64,000 nucleotides of DNA from Paragonimus westermani (GCA_008508345.1 QNGE01001317.1:78670-142669), one strand, 5' to 3'. Positions 1-13,953 are shown, counted from the first letter of the stretch. Numbers and translations: made by a program. Notes: generated from the letters alone by a model not told the origin.

Positions 1-540
1 ACGTGGTCACAGCAATCCTGCAGAAGCACTTTGCATTTTGAGGCTGCAAAGCGCATTCCAAAGTATTTAGCAGAACGCGAAATTGCGTCTAGCATTGTTT
101 GTGCCGCTTGAAAGTTTTCAAACAACAACACCTTGTCGTCAGCATAATCAAGATCAGTCAGTCTTTCACCAGGTAGGAGGTCCACGCCGGCATCTTGTGA
201 GTGCCGGAGACAATCCTCCATTATTCCGTCTATGACGAAATTAAACAAAAGTGGTGACAGCGGAGAGCCTCGACGTATGGCGCTCATGGTGTTGAAACTG
301 TCAGACAGTTCGCCGTAAACCCTAACCTGAGCTGAAGTATGGGAATAGAGTGCCAACAGTATGCGTTTGAGCGACTCTAAGAGTGTGGATCGACTCACTG
401 AATCGAACGCACCATTATAGTCGAAAAATGCAAAAATTGTTGGCTGGCGATATACATGACTGAACGTCTGCCGAATCGTTCACTGTTCACTTAAACTGTT
501 GGCTGCTGAATTAAACCGCAAGATGGCCTTGACCTCCCCA
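1..540 (-). mobile_element. RTE-like non-LTR retrotransposon, reverse-transcriptase fragment
   Basis: On the minus strand the frame is open from 479 to the window edge, with a TGA at 480-482 interrupting the upstream part. It shows the RT fingers/palm order: FFDYNGAFDSVSRSTLLESL, then LYSHTSAQVRVYGELSDSF, then RRGSPLSPLLFNFVIDGIME, then LTDLDYADDKVLLF (catalytic YADD at 135-146), and RFAASKCKVLLQD. This is the RT of an RTE-like LINE. The catalytic aspartates are intact, but the piece is a truncated, stop-containing fragment continuing off the left edge. Confidence 0.85.
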
Positions 541-1219
541 GTGAATGAAGTTGGTGAGTTTTGATTACTAATCTGTGAACTACGCTACCATTCTTGTCGT
601 TGCTTGGGAATACTGTACAGCACAGTAGTGTGTCACAGCAAATGACAAGATTGTATCCACACGATTACTTTCTTGTACTTACGATCTTCTCTTGGATTGT
701 TTGCCTGGTTTCATGAATTTATACTTACGGACCAGCTATCCTTCTTCCATCTTGCCGTGAAGACCACTGGTAAACAAATCCCTCAGACACATCAGGACGA
801 CTCACTGTCGAAAGTGTACTTATATACTGACTATTCACAAAGAACAGCATATCCAGTGTTTCAAGCTTAACAACGGTTCGAGAAGTATATTGCTGTCGTC
901 CCACTGCCAGTGTCATTCAGGACATCCAGATTTATTTTGTGTTCTGATCATACTATGTTAGTGATCATGGGGACAATACATTTTAACTTCAATCCTAGTC
1001 GGTGAAATCGCAGCGGATGAAAAAATATACAGTGTCTGTCCCATCGATACTGTCGTGTTTTTCTCTTGACACAGCCTTACTGTGAAAAAGATGAGAGGAA
1101 TTATGGAACATGTCCGTATCCGAATGTCCGAACATCGGATGATCCCCGCTGGTCTTGTTTCTAATTCGCATCAAGCTTAATATCGGATGAGTTACTATTA
1201 TTTAAAATGTGAGACTCAC
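541..1219. other. No gene seen between the RT fragment and the receptor exon
   Basis: The stretch is AT-rich with only short open frames on either strand (for example 673-870 plus) and no recognisable motif. It lies in the receptor intron that follows the 1220 exon. Confidence 0.5.
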
Positions 1220-1346
1220 CAAGAATTGTTTCGATAAGATGTCGTTCTCCTTGTTCAGGCATGTGTCAAGGTAGGCTTCCAACTCCACCCGGTTAAGTGG
1301 GCCGGGTCCGACCTTGGTTATCGTTTTTGCATTGTCAACGGATACA
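1220..1346 (-). CDS. Receptor phosphatase exon: cytoplasmic juxtamembrane segment
   Basis: This is a 127-nt exon with a pyrimidine-rich acceptor (ending ggtctcag) and a GTGAGT donor. It opens with one base, which completes the Arg codon left by the transmembrane exon at 5111, and it ends in phase 0. It encodes 42 residues including PLNRVELEAYLDTC and ENDILSKQFL. The pattern of a short linker, then a hydrophobic-residue helix, then an FS-x-EF-like end resembles the wedge that precedes the D1 phosphatase domain in receptor PTPs. The matching phase with the transmembrane exon is the strongest support. The family assignment is from memory of the motif, not a search. Confidence 0.7.
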
Positions 1347-4300
1347 CTGAGACCGAAAGTGAACATGACGATAAATCGAAGTCATATGAACTAGTAGTGG
1401 GAAATCTTAAAATGCACACGCCTAGTTGAACTAAAACACTGTAAGCACAGGTTGGCTAATAGAATGTGGGAATGACAAGAGAAATAAGGAACCAAATTCT
1501 AATGTGTATATGTGAACTGACGTTCACTAAACACAATGTTGGTCCTGGTCCAGTCTAAGTATGACCCAGATATGAGTTAGACGGCGTTCACTCATGTCAT
1601 GCTGAACAGATCATAGGATCAATACACATTGAAAGAAGGTAATCTACCCGATTGGGATTTCGGATACGGACACATTGATCCGCGTTCTGAGTCTCGGTAT
1701 AATTATATCTATCTGAGTTTGAACAAGCGGTAGACAGGTTACAGTGCAGGATTTGATTGAGGATCGACAAAAAATTGCGGTTAACTCTAAATTTGGGTTA
1801 TTTTTTGCTGCTATCTTTTTACAGTGCTTATTGAGAAGGAACACAATCTGTTGTAATTTAGCCAGGGAACACCATTAGGGATTCTTAAACTAATGCGAGT
1901 GAGTCCATTAAAATACTCACAGCTACATTTTAGAGTGAGAATTAAGGAAAAAAGAAACCTTTTATCCTTGGATTGGTGAAACACAACGTTAACGAGTTTA
2001 ACCTGAGCATATAAACGTTACTACTGAATCGTTTGATATATTTACTGGTTAGAAATAGGTTTATATATTGAAAATCTGTTTCCACTAGATTGGGACCATT
2101 GATGTTAGTCATCTCTGCCTACATGGCATATGTTTCGATAGATGTGGTCCACAGAGCCGCTTCGTGAGCTAGGAAAATTTACAATAGAACTCGATATACT
2201 AAGCCATTCTACCACACCTTCATTGCCCACCAATTAACCAAAAAAGTGAGCTACCGTGACGGACGGCCGTAGCATACATCAACGTTGCTAGTAAGCTCAA
2301 AAATGTTATTAATAAATAACATGACAGGTCGATTATTTGTAAACAAATTCGAATGTAAAAATAAGGCCTTCGGTTAGATGCGAACCGACGACAGTTGTCC
2401 CACGCTCGTTTACGGTATATGCGCTACAAACAAGAGACGAAGTTACTCTGTGAGCTTGATAGTTTTATCTCGAGTCACCAGTTACTAGTGAAGCATTACT
2501 AGATAGCATACCTATTACAGTTAATAATCTATCACTAATACCGCGGTGGCCTTTGTTGTCACAGCAAACGGATGAGCAGAAAAATGGTCACTCAAAACGA
2601 AAGCGAAAAGCAAGACAAACGTACAGTAACTGAACTGAACTGTGGGTGAGCAAAGAGACATAGAACCCAATCTGCAAAAATGTTGTTCGCAATCATACTT
2701 AGTCGCGACGTCAACAAAAGTGTTGGTTCTCTTTTGGGTCCCCGCCAGTACACACAGTGTGCGTCTTACTGGAACAGGGTATAATTTCACAGTGTTCATG
2801 CAAAGAGCTGAAAGCCTTCAATAGACATTAGACTGCTGCTTCAATTTCAGAGAGGTGAGTATGCAGAGCATATAACAACAGTCGATGGAACAACACCTTG
2901 GGAGTAGTGAAACCCGTGAGCTAAAAAGCTGACGCTTAGTTATCCTGTGAGTCTTGTTGTACTTAAAATGCGTTGTTGAGAGACAAGATCAACTGAGCAT
3001 AGTCGATTTGGTGGTCGCTGAGACAGATCACATGCAGAATGACGAAGTTAAAGAAGCTTTTCCAGCGCACAAGAGTAGTTGACGGTTTGCGAAGTTCAGT
3101 CTGGTTTGGAATGACCGAGACCATGATATGGTTATCTACGCGTTTCACAGTTCATATATACCGCTTTCACCCTCCGTTATCGTTCAACCTCAGGCTCGAA
3201 TTACATATTCACCTTTAACAGTCCTGATAGCCGAAACTGTTCGTTATCCAGATTATATAAACTGCAGACCCGAATTTACTACAACCAGGCATGATCGGAC
3301 GCGGATCGCGTAGCTGACACTCGTCAAAGTAACTAAATCCGAACAAATTTCACAGCATATTTCCAGTGAATAGATTCACTCATAACCAATCTTTTCTTTT
3401 GTGAAAACGGAGGGGAGGACACTTTGTCGATAGTTCCATAACCTATTACATTTAGGGTAAAGTGTGAATGATCAAACTGTTCGAAGAAAGCGGCCAAAAT
3501 GCGCGAATTACTGTGGAAATTAGACAAGAATTTCCGAAAGTAACACGAACCTATAGTAATTGCACTCACCGGTTACGTTGGAAGTACTTCATGAGTTTAA
3601 AAAATTATTCCTATGCGCATACATTTTACTCCGTGTAGGACAACAGTGAATAAGCAATAATTTGAAAGAAAGAAAAAAGCGCATGAATATATTCAGTCTA
3701 GAACTGACAAGTTTCAAATGCCTAGGGAAAAGCATACCTTAGGCATTGACAGTCAGTTATAGGGCGAACACAGTTCGACAGGCAATACTCACTTTCTGGC
3801 AATGGCACTCCAAATTTGGCCAGGTGGTCATTACGTTCGGAGATTACGACAATCATCAGCTATGTATGTTCCGATATGAAAGTTTCCTACTACCAAGTAA
3901 ATGTTTTCATTGCAAATTCACCGAGTAATTTCCAGTAAAGCTGCGGAAAAACGTACATCACATGATGCAACGGCCTATCTAACACTGCGTAGGTCAGAAT
4001 ACGGTCGTCTATGATATGTCACTAATACCAAGAGCAAAGACATAGGCTAACCAATTTTTCCAAGAAGACAATCAAACAATCTAAGCACGTTACACTCCAC
4101 AAATCAGATCGATATCGCTTACAAGATTTGCCTGACCAGCACAGCTGTTTAAATCAGTGCTACGAGCTTATCTGTAGGATAAGCATGAAGGAAAATCTCT
4201 CTAACTAAAACTGATTTAGTATCTTCAGTAGTACTTTGATTGTCCTTAATACAGGCACACTTAAAAATGCAAGCTGAGATGTGATGAAACTACCATCCAT

Positions 4301-5110
4301 ACAGCTCGTTTGCAGACGGTTCTACTCATCCGTTAATTTTCTGAAAGATACTCAGTGTGTGTCCAGTGCTGAATGTCTATCATTGCTTTTACACAATATT
4401 AAACAAAAACCTAGGAACGGTAGGTTAGACTTATAGTAAACTGGATTAAATAAATCTTCTCAAGTACGTTCTAGACATGTATAGCGATGGGATTCTTAAA
4501 AGCCGCAACAAGTTAGAGCGTTCCAAAGTGTATTCACGGAAAATCGGAATACCAGATTAAAGATAGTCCCCTGGGGTAAAAAACAATAATATACATGTAT
4601 ACATATCTTTTCTGGTCGTACACTTTTACCGATGCACCAGCCCACAACAATGAGCCGTGCAGCGATAAAATGATGTGTATCTTCAAGGTCTGCTCTCATC
4701 CAAAAACTATCATCGGTGCAGTGACAGTCACTAAGACATGTAGTCATACAAGGTAAAAACCAGAGCTCAGTTTTGGGAAAGGATGTTAAAAGGAGAGACA
4801 ATTACCCGCGAAAAAGTTTGAAAATCAGATCATTCGTGGATTCAAGGACACATGTTGAACACAAGGAACTCCAATTTCGATCAGCTAATCACCGGAGACT
4901 AAAGCTGAAAATGCTCGCTCCGCTACTAGAAATGTTATACTTCACACATCAGGGTTGGCCACAACTTAACGTCCCCGTTTAATAGCTTTCTCAAAAAAAA
5001 TTTTGAAAACACAGGCAATCAAATATTACGATTTGGGGAGTAAGGGTTCACTAACTAACATGAGGAAATACAAACAAAGGCAGTTGCAAGGCAAATAGAA
5101 CACGGCTTAC
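1347..5110. other. Intron, nothing recognisable
   Basis: About 3.8 kb lies between the juxtamembrane and transmembrane exons. Only short frames occur, such as 4496-4801 minus (101 codons, low-complexity hydrophobic and Cys-rich), with no known motif. No repeat family shared with the rest of the window was noticed. Confidence 0.45.
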
Positions 5111-5231
5111 CGGCTACCGTTTTCTCGACTCGTGATCACGTGAAGGACGTCGAAATAGAATAACGCGGTTATGGTGACGATGACCACCACCAGAAGAATC
5201 AACAACGTGAACAGGACATACAGTGCTTGTA
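5111..5231 (-). CDS. Receptor phosphatase exon: transmembrane helix
   Basis: This 121-nt exon is bounded by an acceptor ending ttctcatcag and a GTAAGC donor. It starts in phase 1 and ends in phase 2. It encodes about 40 residues, of which roughly residues 4-28 form one strongly hydrophobic run (YVLFTLLILLVVVIVTITAL). A short tail with basic residues (HVITSRENGSR) follows, as expected for the cytoplasmic side of a type I single-pass protein. The residues before it come from the 8407 exon and those after it from the 1220 exon, both in agreeing phase. Confidence 0.8.
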
Positions 5232-8200
5232 CTGATGAGAACGAACATGTAATAACTGTATCAGCATTAAATATCTAATAGTGTTTCTACACATTAAAAC
5301 CACTGAAAAGTATTAATTTATCATCAAATATTACAAGCCTTCTTGATAACAACTCATAAAGTGAGTCCTTAAGCTATCTCAATAATTTTTAGTTGCGCCA
5401 GAAAAGTATATACTCGCTCGAAAAAGTCGCAACATAGAAATTTTTCGCAGATGCCTAATTAATTTTCTATCTAGTCATGGATAATTTTTCATGGACCTTG
5501 ATAAACTACCATTCTTAGTGAGACACAATCAACTTAGCAAAAGTATGTGTAAACACTATTAATTACAATCCGTAACAGCTTGTGAACACCAAAGTACGGA
5601 CACATTTGGTCAGTTAGAAATATCATGTGTACATTTGACCACAAACGACAACCAGCAGCAGTGTAGTATGTGGGGAAGTTGACAAAATTAATTCCAGTCC
5701 ATAAAGGTTCTGCATCAAGCCACAGAGATCGATTGTCTGTTTACATCGTGAACGGTGTTGTGTTTTGAAAACGTTTGGGGAGTAAATGTGTGCACCAGAG
5801 TTAGATAGCTTAGACCGCAAGTTACTGGGATAATAATTTCCGAATTTAAATTTCTGAATTGTGAAATAGTTGGCAGTCACTTTACACTCAAGATTACTCT
5901 AGGTGCCCAGTTATTTATCTTATTTAATGTGTATCGATGAGCAGGTTAAAAATAGCTGGTTGGTTCACTCGAATTTCTAATGTTTTGCGTATATTTTGTT
6001 GTATGTCCTTAACTGGAGGGCGGTGATCTGATTCATGGTATTAGGATTAGGCAGTATGTTGCAAAATATCTATGCAGATGGTAATGCAGCGATAAGACTG
6101 TAGGTACGAAGTAAATTCCGTAAATGTTGTCTTAATCTCCGTGTGCTGTTCACACCTTCATTCAATATTCGGATGTCGAATAAAAAGGTCACATTTATCG
6201 AGGCGTTTTAAAGCAATCCTTATCGATCATGATAGTCCACCACATTGCGTAAAAACAGGATTAAACCCTAGGAAGACAACAAACTTCTTCATGAGACGCT
6301 TTTACGAAGTACGAAATGTTTGTGCAACCGTACCTGTTTCGAAGAAGCGCTAGTCAAAATAATAAACAAAGCGACTACAGAAAATTGAAACATGGCAAGT
6401 CATTACAAGAAAGAATAATACGGAACAAACACAGCCGATTTAAACAGTGACCTCTGACGCGTTACTTTCTGATATGGCTATCTTGTTGTCTGGACCAGGG
6501 GAACAGTTTTTCAGCCTGGGTGAGTTTGTTGAGGACCTGTGTGATTCAGCTCATGCAGTGGTCATTGAGAACTGTAAGCAGTTTACTTAAGTGCTGATAT
6601 CTTGCGAAATGTAAATGCTATCCACACTTGCGTCGAAGCGCTTTGTTCTGAGAGGAAATTCAGCCTGCTAGAATAGAATAATCTGCAAACTTGCTGTGTT
6701 TGTCTATCGTTGTCTGCACCATTCACTCCGCATCAGGTTAGATGATCACTCGGGTAGTACGGCCGTTTACCACCGCCTTATTCAGAACGCTTGGAGTGCA
6801 CAATCGTTTAGTCAACTAATCAATTTGTACAGATTGCAGTAATTCGGTCAGGCACTTTGAATAAAGGCTGAAAGCTTACCGCATAAGGTATTGGATACTG
6901 AGACCACCAACATTTAAATGAAACCACGTGACAGGTAGTAACTTGGTCAAGAACTATGAGGACCCTGAATGTTTCGTTAAGCAGTGTTAGTTGATGTCGT
7001 CTATCCGGGTTATGGTTCTTGCAGTCAATAGGGCACATACGTCCTTACCACTTTAAAGTGTTCCGTCTAACTTTATTTGAACACTTTTGAAATCTTTTTT
7101 AGAAAATGTTTGTTCATCCAGGTTACTCCACATCAGAGTTGAGGCAAGCTACGGTCTAGTCCACGCTACTCTCTGACCAGTTTCGTAGCCGTTGTGAACC
7201 ATTGAGTGAGTGAAAGAACTATGTGCCCATTTTTTGTTTGAATAACGGTGGATCGTCATGTAACATGCATGTTTAAGCGTCATTATATTCGCTGTTCCCA
7301 ATAACAGACGCAAAATGGAATACAATCTCTTAGTCTTGCAGGAGTGATCAGTCATCATTCGGTCACAAGGTGAAATATAATGATAACTGATAAGAATGTA
7401 GATTTATGATTGAATAAGAACAAATAAATTAGGATGGGGAAGACATTCTATCTATGTAACTTATTACCAAGGTAACGATAAGTTCATAACAGTCTGTTTT
7501 TGGACGCATAACAGTGATTTTATACGGTGTATAGCTTCGAAAAAAGTCAGAGTTTGTTTGTTCATTGTCTGACAAGTAACAGGGCATCTACCCAGTTGCC
7601 AGATTCTTGTAAGTGCTGCATAATCGCACTCTGTATAATTCCACTTTTACCGTCCAGAAGACAATTGGCGAGGTGTTCCAAAATCCGAGTTTCCAGAGCC
7701 TTCACTTTGTGGCCAGCATACTGCAAACCGCATGTAGAGATAAATTCATATATGAAGTTTGATTTGGTGAGTTTGTGGAGTTGTTCACTACAGTACATTC
7801 AGCAAGGTTGATGTATGAGTGTGATTTAGCTCTGCTTTCATTCCTTGTTTTGTTTGATATTGTCAAGTTAGTTACATTGGAATTGCAACGATGCTGTCGG
7901 AAATGTTTAGAAAAACACTCGCCATGACTGTGTACAAACAGTTCTTTTGAAATCCACTTAAGAGGCAGTTGGTTTCCCGGTATTGTCACTGGCCACCGTA
8001 CAAACTAGAGAAAATTTTTAGAAATATTCGCACAATTCGGGATATTTAAAATCATGACTGTTGTCGACAACTGGGGACAATGTTATACAGTGCACGCTGC
8101 ACAGGAAGTACAATGGTGTCGCCCGCCGTTTTTTTGGGGAATTTTACGTGTATATAAAGTCGATGCAAATCATGTATGAAAAGGAGTTTTCCTTTTCAGT

Positions 8201-8406
8201 TTACTCTTCCTTTCCACAAAACCACTCAAGTAAGGACCATTAAATTCATCAATACGAATAGAGCCCGTATGGCTTTATCATTTGGAAGCTGTGATTATGG
8301 TGGACCAGAAGAACTGTGAGATGACTTCATTGGGGAAATATACCTTAACATTAAGGTTAAATTTGCCGTTCGATCAAAAACATAACTCTGTTCATTTCGG
8401 ACTCAC
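5232..8406. other. Intron, nothing recognisable
   Basis: About 3.2 kb between the transmembrane exon and the last ectodomain exon. Overlapping short frames on both strands near 7.5-8.0 kb carry no recognisable domain. Confidence 0.45.
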
Positions 8407-8480
8407 CGTTCGTACGGGTGACCACAAACCACTGATTGCTGGTTGTAACACCACCAAGTGAGTAGACGCGCATTTGGATA
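8407..8480 (-). CDS. Receptor phosphatase exon: last extracellular beta-strands
   Basis: This is a 74-nt exon with its acceptor at ctactccacag and a GTGAGT donor. It starts in phase 2, receiving AG from the 10751 exon to make Ser, and ends in phase 1. It encodes IQMRVYSLGGVTT followed by SNQWFVVTRTN, an alternating beta-strand pattern like the F and G strands of an FN3-type fold. It continues NSGTAY from the upstream exon and leads directly into the transmembrane helix. Confidence 0.75.
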
Positions 8481-10750
8481 CTGTGGAGTAGATTTCAGTC
8501 AAGCGAATAGAGTAAACAAGAGATCAAATTTTATCCACGCAAATACGTGATTGGATTGTATTCACCTGTTTTCTGGAACAAACACTATTCAAATGTACAA
8601 CTGGCTTTATACACACTAAGAAATCGTGTTTGAAGTCTAATCTGGTTTTCATAACAGGCATTTTAGATTGGGCAACTCAGTCAGATTTGACCTATACTTC
8701 AACCGAATAGGTGACCAACAGAGCAATGCGACTTAGTTTCCTGAGTGTGATACTTAAAGGAATATGATCAACAGTCATGAACTTACTAGTCGACCTAAGT
8801 AAAGTAGAGTTTTGATGCATTTAACAAGCGGATTCTGAGTTCAAAGTCAACTATGCGTAAACCGAAAGAGCCAGGTTGAACAATTACGAGCAGATAAATA
8901 AAACCAGAACTACCCCATATTCACTTAGCAAACCGGAAGCATGTCGGGTTGTCACAATGAATCCAAATTTAATGCACTCAGACCAACAAAGTCAAAACAT
9001 CACCCCCACATAATCGAGCATGCCGTAACCACGTCTAATCAAATCACGTTCGGTGCGTCTACACTGAAGTCCAGGGCATGTCAGGTTATCTTTAACTTTG
9101 ATCAGTGGGGAGGATTACAAAACTCGACAAACCTTTGTATGTATTATGTAAGAAAGAGTCAGATTTCGGCAGAAAAAGTAATGGTACCTGAGGCATGCTA
9201 TCTTCAACTGCCTGATGAAAATGTTCGACCTAAACTAACCACTAGCAGATAACAGGTGTTTTTTGAATAAAACAATACGTAAGCTGTCCACTCCCGAACT
9301 TAGACAGGATAACTACGAATATTTCAACGTTTCTACACCAATCGTAGCGAAGTCTACCTGAATTGCTTGAATTCCTTCCATTTCTCTCTCTCTTGAATGT
9401 TTGCCTCACCCTTTGATCAAAAAGCTTGGGAGAACAAGAATGAATTAGACCTGGAGGCATTGCAGGTGACGTCAAGATATCTGAAAAAGACTGATTAAGG
9501 TCTACTTTGTGTCACCACGATAGAAGAGGCAAAGCTGTCAGATCTCTGTAAGGCTGCTCACCTAGAGGTAAAAATGATTATGAGAGCCGTTCGCGCACAC
9601 CCGTCATAGAATGCGGTCATTATCCAGTGATGCGAAATATGTGGTATACACTTATTAGTGGCTAATTGGAATGGTTTGGTAAAGCGTTGAAAGCCGTTTA
9701 CTGGCCACAAAACGAAAAACATCTTTTACACTTAACAACAAATTACGAACACTCCCTTACAATGAAGTCTGATTCTGTCATAAGACTAGGTTAAATTTCA
9801 AGCCAAAAACAAGGGTAATGAAAAGAGTATAATTATATAAACGATGAAGAAAACTTTTGATCTAGCAAACAATCATATCGGTAGGACTGCTGGATGATGT
9901 AACTGACCAGGGATGGGAGCAATCATCAAAGAAATGAAAACTCGGACAAAGATAAACGAAACAATAAACATAAGCCTACAATACACTGTGTAAGACAAGC
10001 AAATAAATGTGAAAGAGGGAGAGAATTTTACAAAAGTCAATAAATCTTCAAGGTTCTGGCCGGAAGTATATGAATTCGCTGTGGCAGTGTTAACGAGTAA
10101 TCTACCCTTTTCGTCAGTTCGTGTCATGTCCTTAAGTAAGTGAACAACTCTCTCTCTCTCTTTAAAGAGGTTTGAATCATGCTTGTGCTGTCTTTCTGTA
10201 AGTCATCAACATGTTTCTGAATAATTGTGCGGACCATCCCTATCCGGATTGATACTTTCTATGAACTTGTTGAAAACGTTTCACTTAAATCACCAACAGC
10301 AAACAGTTTGTTGATACTCACAGGCACACTGCCTAATTGGAAAACCCAACCGTTATCACGTGAGCATTGAAGGGTGGTGTGGCATCATCAAAGTTACTGC
10401 GATTAAACTGCGACGCTGAAACGCAAGCAACGTGTTACGTGGTTTGTATTCACACTAGTTTATTCTGCAGAGTGTTTGTGTGATGAGCGCAAAAAATGTG
10501 GCCGTCTGAACCAAAGTTTTCATTAGATAAAGCTTAGTTTAGTTACATTACACATGGAAGTTTTTATAGGAACTTTTCCAGGCCACGCAAAACTTTTGGC
10601 ACGCATACCACCTGAGACTGTTAACTTAAAGTGAACTTCATTGTCATGACTAAACGTACACGAAAGTTCTATGTAATTGCGGATCATAACGAGATACCCA
10701 TCACCCATATGAACAAGCGAATGGTTGTGGCACTAATCACACAGACTGAC
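8481..10750. other. Intron with one weak exon-like stretch
   Basis: About 2.3 kb between the IQMRV exon and the CANGPL exon. The phases of those two exons join directly (AG|T gives Ser), so no exon is needed here. An open minus-strand stretch at about 10050-10127 (RTDEKGRLLVNTATA) is flanked by AG and GTAAAA. Including it would break the CANGPLNSGTAY-S-IQMRV continuity, so it is not called as an exon. Confidence 0.45.
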
Positions 10751-10883
10751 CTGTAAGCGGTTCCAGAATTAAGTGGTCCGTTCGCACAATACGTGCTGCC
10801 TTCACACTGTGGGCGTCCGAGTACATATGATACGTTTTGGAATGTCAGGCTAGAATCAACAGCACGGCGCGAGCGGGGTAATC
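10751..10883 (-). CDS. Receptor phosphatase exon: membrane-proximal motif CANGPLNSGTAY
   Basis: This 133-nt exon has its acceptor at ggcacttcag and a GTCAGT donor, starting in phase 1 and ending in phase 2. It encodes about 44 residues ending YVLGRPQCEGSTYCANGPLN then SGTAY. A C...YCNGPL..GT.Y motif just outside the membrane is a recurring feature of R3-type receptor tyrosine phosphatases, and this was the main clue to the gene's identity. Two cysteines (in QCEG and YCAN) could form a disulphide. The basic stretch PRSRR near the exon start could be a furin-like processing site, but that is speculation. Confidence 0.75.
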
Positions 10884-13800
10884 CTGAAGTGCCACTCGTG
10901 CGGTTCAGTACCAGCACTTCCCATGCACCATGTCCACTCTGTCTTCGCTCAGTCCATGTCTGCGTGGAGAAAAATGAACACTGAAAGGGTAACTGAACAG
11001 CTGCCTAGAATTTCAAGTGCTGGAGATCAGTGTTCCATTTCTTTGGAGCATTACAGTCAACGTTTAAAATTGTCCGGAGTAGGCTGTAGGAGACGTTCTA
11101 ACAGTGTTTTGTTCACAGTGCAACTAATGTTTTTAGTAAGCTCAGACAAACTGACTAAGATTTTCATGGCGAAAAACTACTGACCATTTCAAGCATGATG
11201 TGCGCATGAGTGGAGATAATTTGCATTCACCCGTCATAACAAAAATGTATAGTACTCCCACCACACGTTCTTCATCAAGATCGCATCGCCAATTCGGTGA
11301 TCTTAAGCGCCAGATGTTTTTCAACCCTATGTTTAACATCTCTTTAACACCCCGCTCTGTCGAGTTATCTGTCAAACTATATCCCAGTGTGTAGCAGGCA
11401 AGCGCTGTTAGAATTCATGAATTCGAATAGAAAACGAACACCTAAATTAGACCATGGAGGACGAGAATTAAGGATTACGCACATGCTGCGTTAGATGGCT
11501 TCAACCAAGGCGCAGTCAAGTTATTGTTAATTATAAAGGTCTGTTCACTATACTTTTCATACCGTTTGTATAGGTGACAAGCAGTTGGGTAGTGGCTAAC
11601 TGTTTTGATATGGTTGAATCTTATTGGGCCATGGAATCGGAACCAAGACCAATTACTAGAGGTCAAAATGACGGTTACTCATAAGTGTCAATCACTGATT
11701 TAATACTGTTATTGTTGGTGCTAATAATAAGTAGTGCTACTAAGTTGTATCTGAGAGTTTAGAAAGGAAAATGGTTCTGTGAATGAAGATAAATAATAGC
11801 TAGTTATCAAATGATCAGTTTTGCCTTATCCCTTAGTTAGCAGTCAAATTATATTCTGTCTTACGTAGATGTGAAGAATACTGTCAGGTCTCCTGAATCT
11901 AGGGAGCATACCAATAGTAGCTCTAGCCCTTGCCTATATCGGTGTGTGGTCGACCTACTTGACATTGAACTATCTTCTTTGGCTATTCATATGATAAACT
12001 CAATTAATGCTGTTTACACTGACAACTTAGGACAAATTGCAATAATGATTTGGTTGTAACGACAATTCATCAGCTGTTATATACAAAATGCGCCCAATTG
12101 TGTAAATCGTTGAAAAACTACCATGAAGTGTCGAAGGCAGCTTGAGGTTAAGATTTGTAGAAGCAGGTAAAGTAATTTTGTTCTTGGTTACAGCGTAAAC
12201 GAACGTTTTCGAGTTTATTATACATATCCTACTAAGCTTTATGACTGTTCAGTGACAGCTTTGTTGGTTAACTACAATCGTACAGTAGAGTGACTTATAA
12301 GACAGCACACAAGAATACAACATTCTATTGACTAAATTTAGTTTTAAACCTCGTAAAAATTAGTTAATAATTTTCTCTGGTTGTTACGTAAGGACATTAA
12401 AGCAGTGATTCTCAGTATAGATATTAAAACATCCAATAACGTAATTTTAAGATGTCATTTGCCAAGACAACTCGTTTGGTTTCTATAACTACCTTAGTCG
12501 AATTTATAACAAGTAATGATAGGTATGGTATAAAGAACGAGGAGAGAAGGCTAGTTAGTTAGTTTCACTCGCCTGTGCCGTATAGAAACATCTGTGGTAT
12601 TCCTTATCGTATGAACTGATGCTATACCTTTGAATTCGCCTGCCAAAGAGTAGCTGATAAGTAGTCTTTCGACACTCGGAAGTTTAACACAATTTTGCAT
12701 AGACTGCTATTCAGTTGCTACTTTCAAAAGCGTTAGCAATTCCTTAAGTTCTTTGTGCACTGACAATTACGTTTGCGTTCACACGGCAACCAAATGTGTT
12801 AGAACAACCTCCAGATAGGGGGCCGTTTTATCAAACTGGTTCAGAAGAATCATAGATAATATGAGATTAGGTGAACAAAATGGCACAGAAAAAGAAGCAG
12901 ATGCAGAAGAAATAATGAGGTTGATCTGGAGACACCAACAAATCTTGGTAGTCGGGTTGGTTCTCTATTGTATCCACCTAGAAGTTCATATTGCTGAAGC
13001 TCTTGTTCCGACACTGATTATGCAAATCTGTGGATGCCTTCCTTGTGGATGGACCATTCTTTACAGAAACCGGCAGTTTGTTTCCTAAAAGCATCTAGTG
13101 TACACGTCCTAATCTAGGTTGTCAGTGGCGACAAGATTGTGAGCGCATAATTTCGGTTTGCCTCATGCGGCATTCAAATAACTGAACGACCACCTAGGCG
13201 CTATCGTCTATCACATTAATGTTGAGTACGTGTGGTGCGGGAAGCTGAAAGAAACGAACTGTTTTATCCAACGGCGTGCACCCATCAGCTAAATATATAC
13301 GTTCTTCCATAGCGCCAATGACTTCGAGTGTGCTGTAACTTTGTCGCATTTGCTCTTGTAATCCCAGTTATTTCATCAGACGCAAAGCTAACAGCACTCA
13401 GGCGCCTGTCACAGCAAAAAGTGACTTTCCCAGTCTGTAACACCTCCTATGTATTTGTGGGACCGAATACTTGGTGGTACAACTGGGCCAACATAGCTGG
13501 AAGATTAGAGTGTAATTTTTGGGTGTCAAAGTGTTGTACGTACTCAAATTGTAACTACTCTTGATAACTGAGCAACGCAGGGTCAGTTAACCGGTAGTTA
13601 CCTTTCAAGTGCATTTGTAAAACAATTCAAACCTTATCCTCACCTCAATGTATTCACCAGCCTCAAGAGAAAAACGTTAAAACAATCCACTTACAGAGAT
13701 GTTTATTAGTGTTTTTCCCTGACAGTCTTATACTTACGTTCTTCCACCTTATTTACTACTCCGTCTTTAAAGTAAGCACCCTTAAATGATAGTGTGCAAA

Positions 13801-13953
13801 GCTGTCCATCACAAGGAGAGATCGGTACACGTTATGTGACAGTTAAGATTCCCGGTATTTTCAACAACGACTGCTGAGTACATTTCCAAATTCGTCGAGG
13901 TCTTGTGTCCGGCTTAATGATCCAGACATGAGAAAGTGCAACACTGAACTCAC
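10884..13953. other. Intron, nothing recognisable
   Basis: About 3.1 kb. A plus-strand frame at 12861-13088 (75 codons, acidic start then hydrophobic) and one at 13328-13564 are unassigned. I see no splice or family evidence that they are real. Confidence 0.4.

Noticed and set aside
5232..5245. Hammerhead-like CTGATGAG on the plus strand followed by cgaac
   Set aside because: Stem II would be only one or two base pairs and GAAA is missing. The bases belong to the splice acceptor of the transmembrane exon on the other strand.
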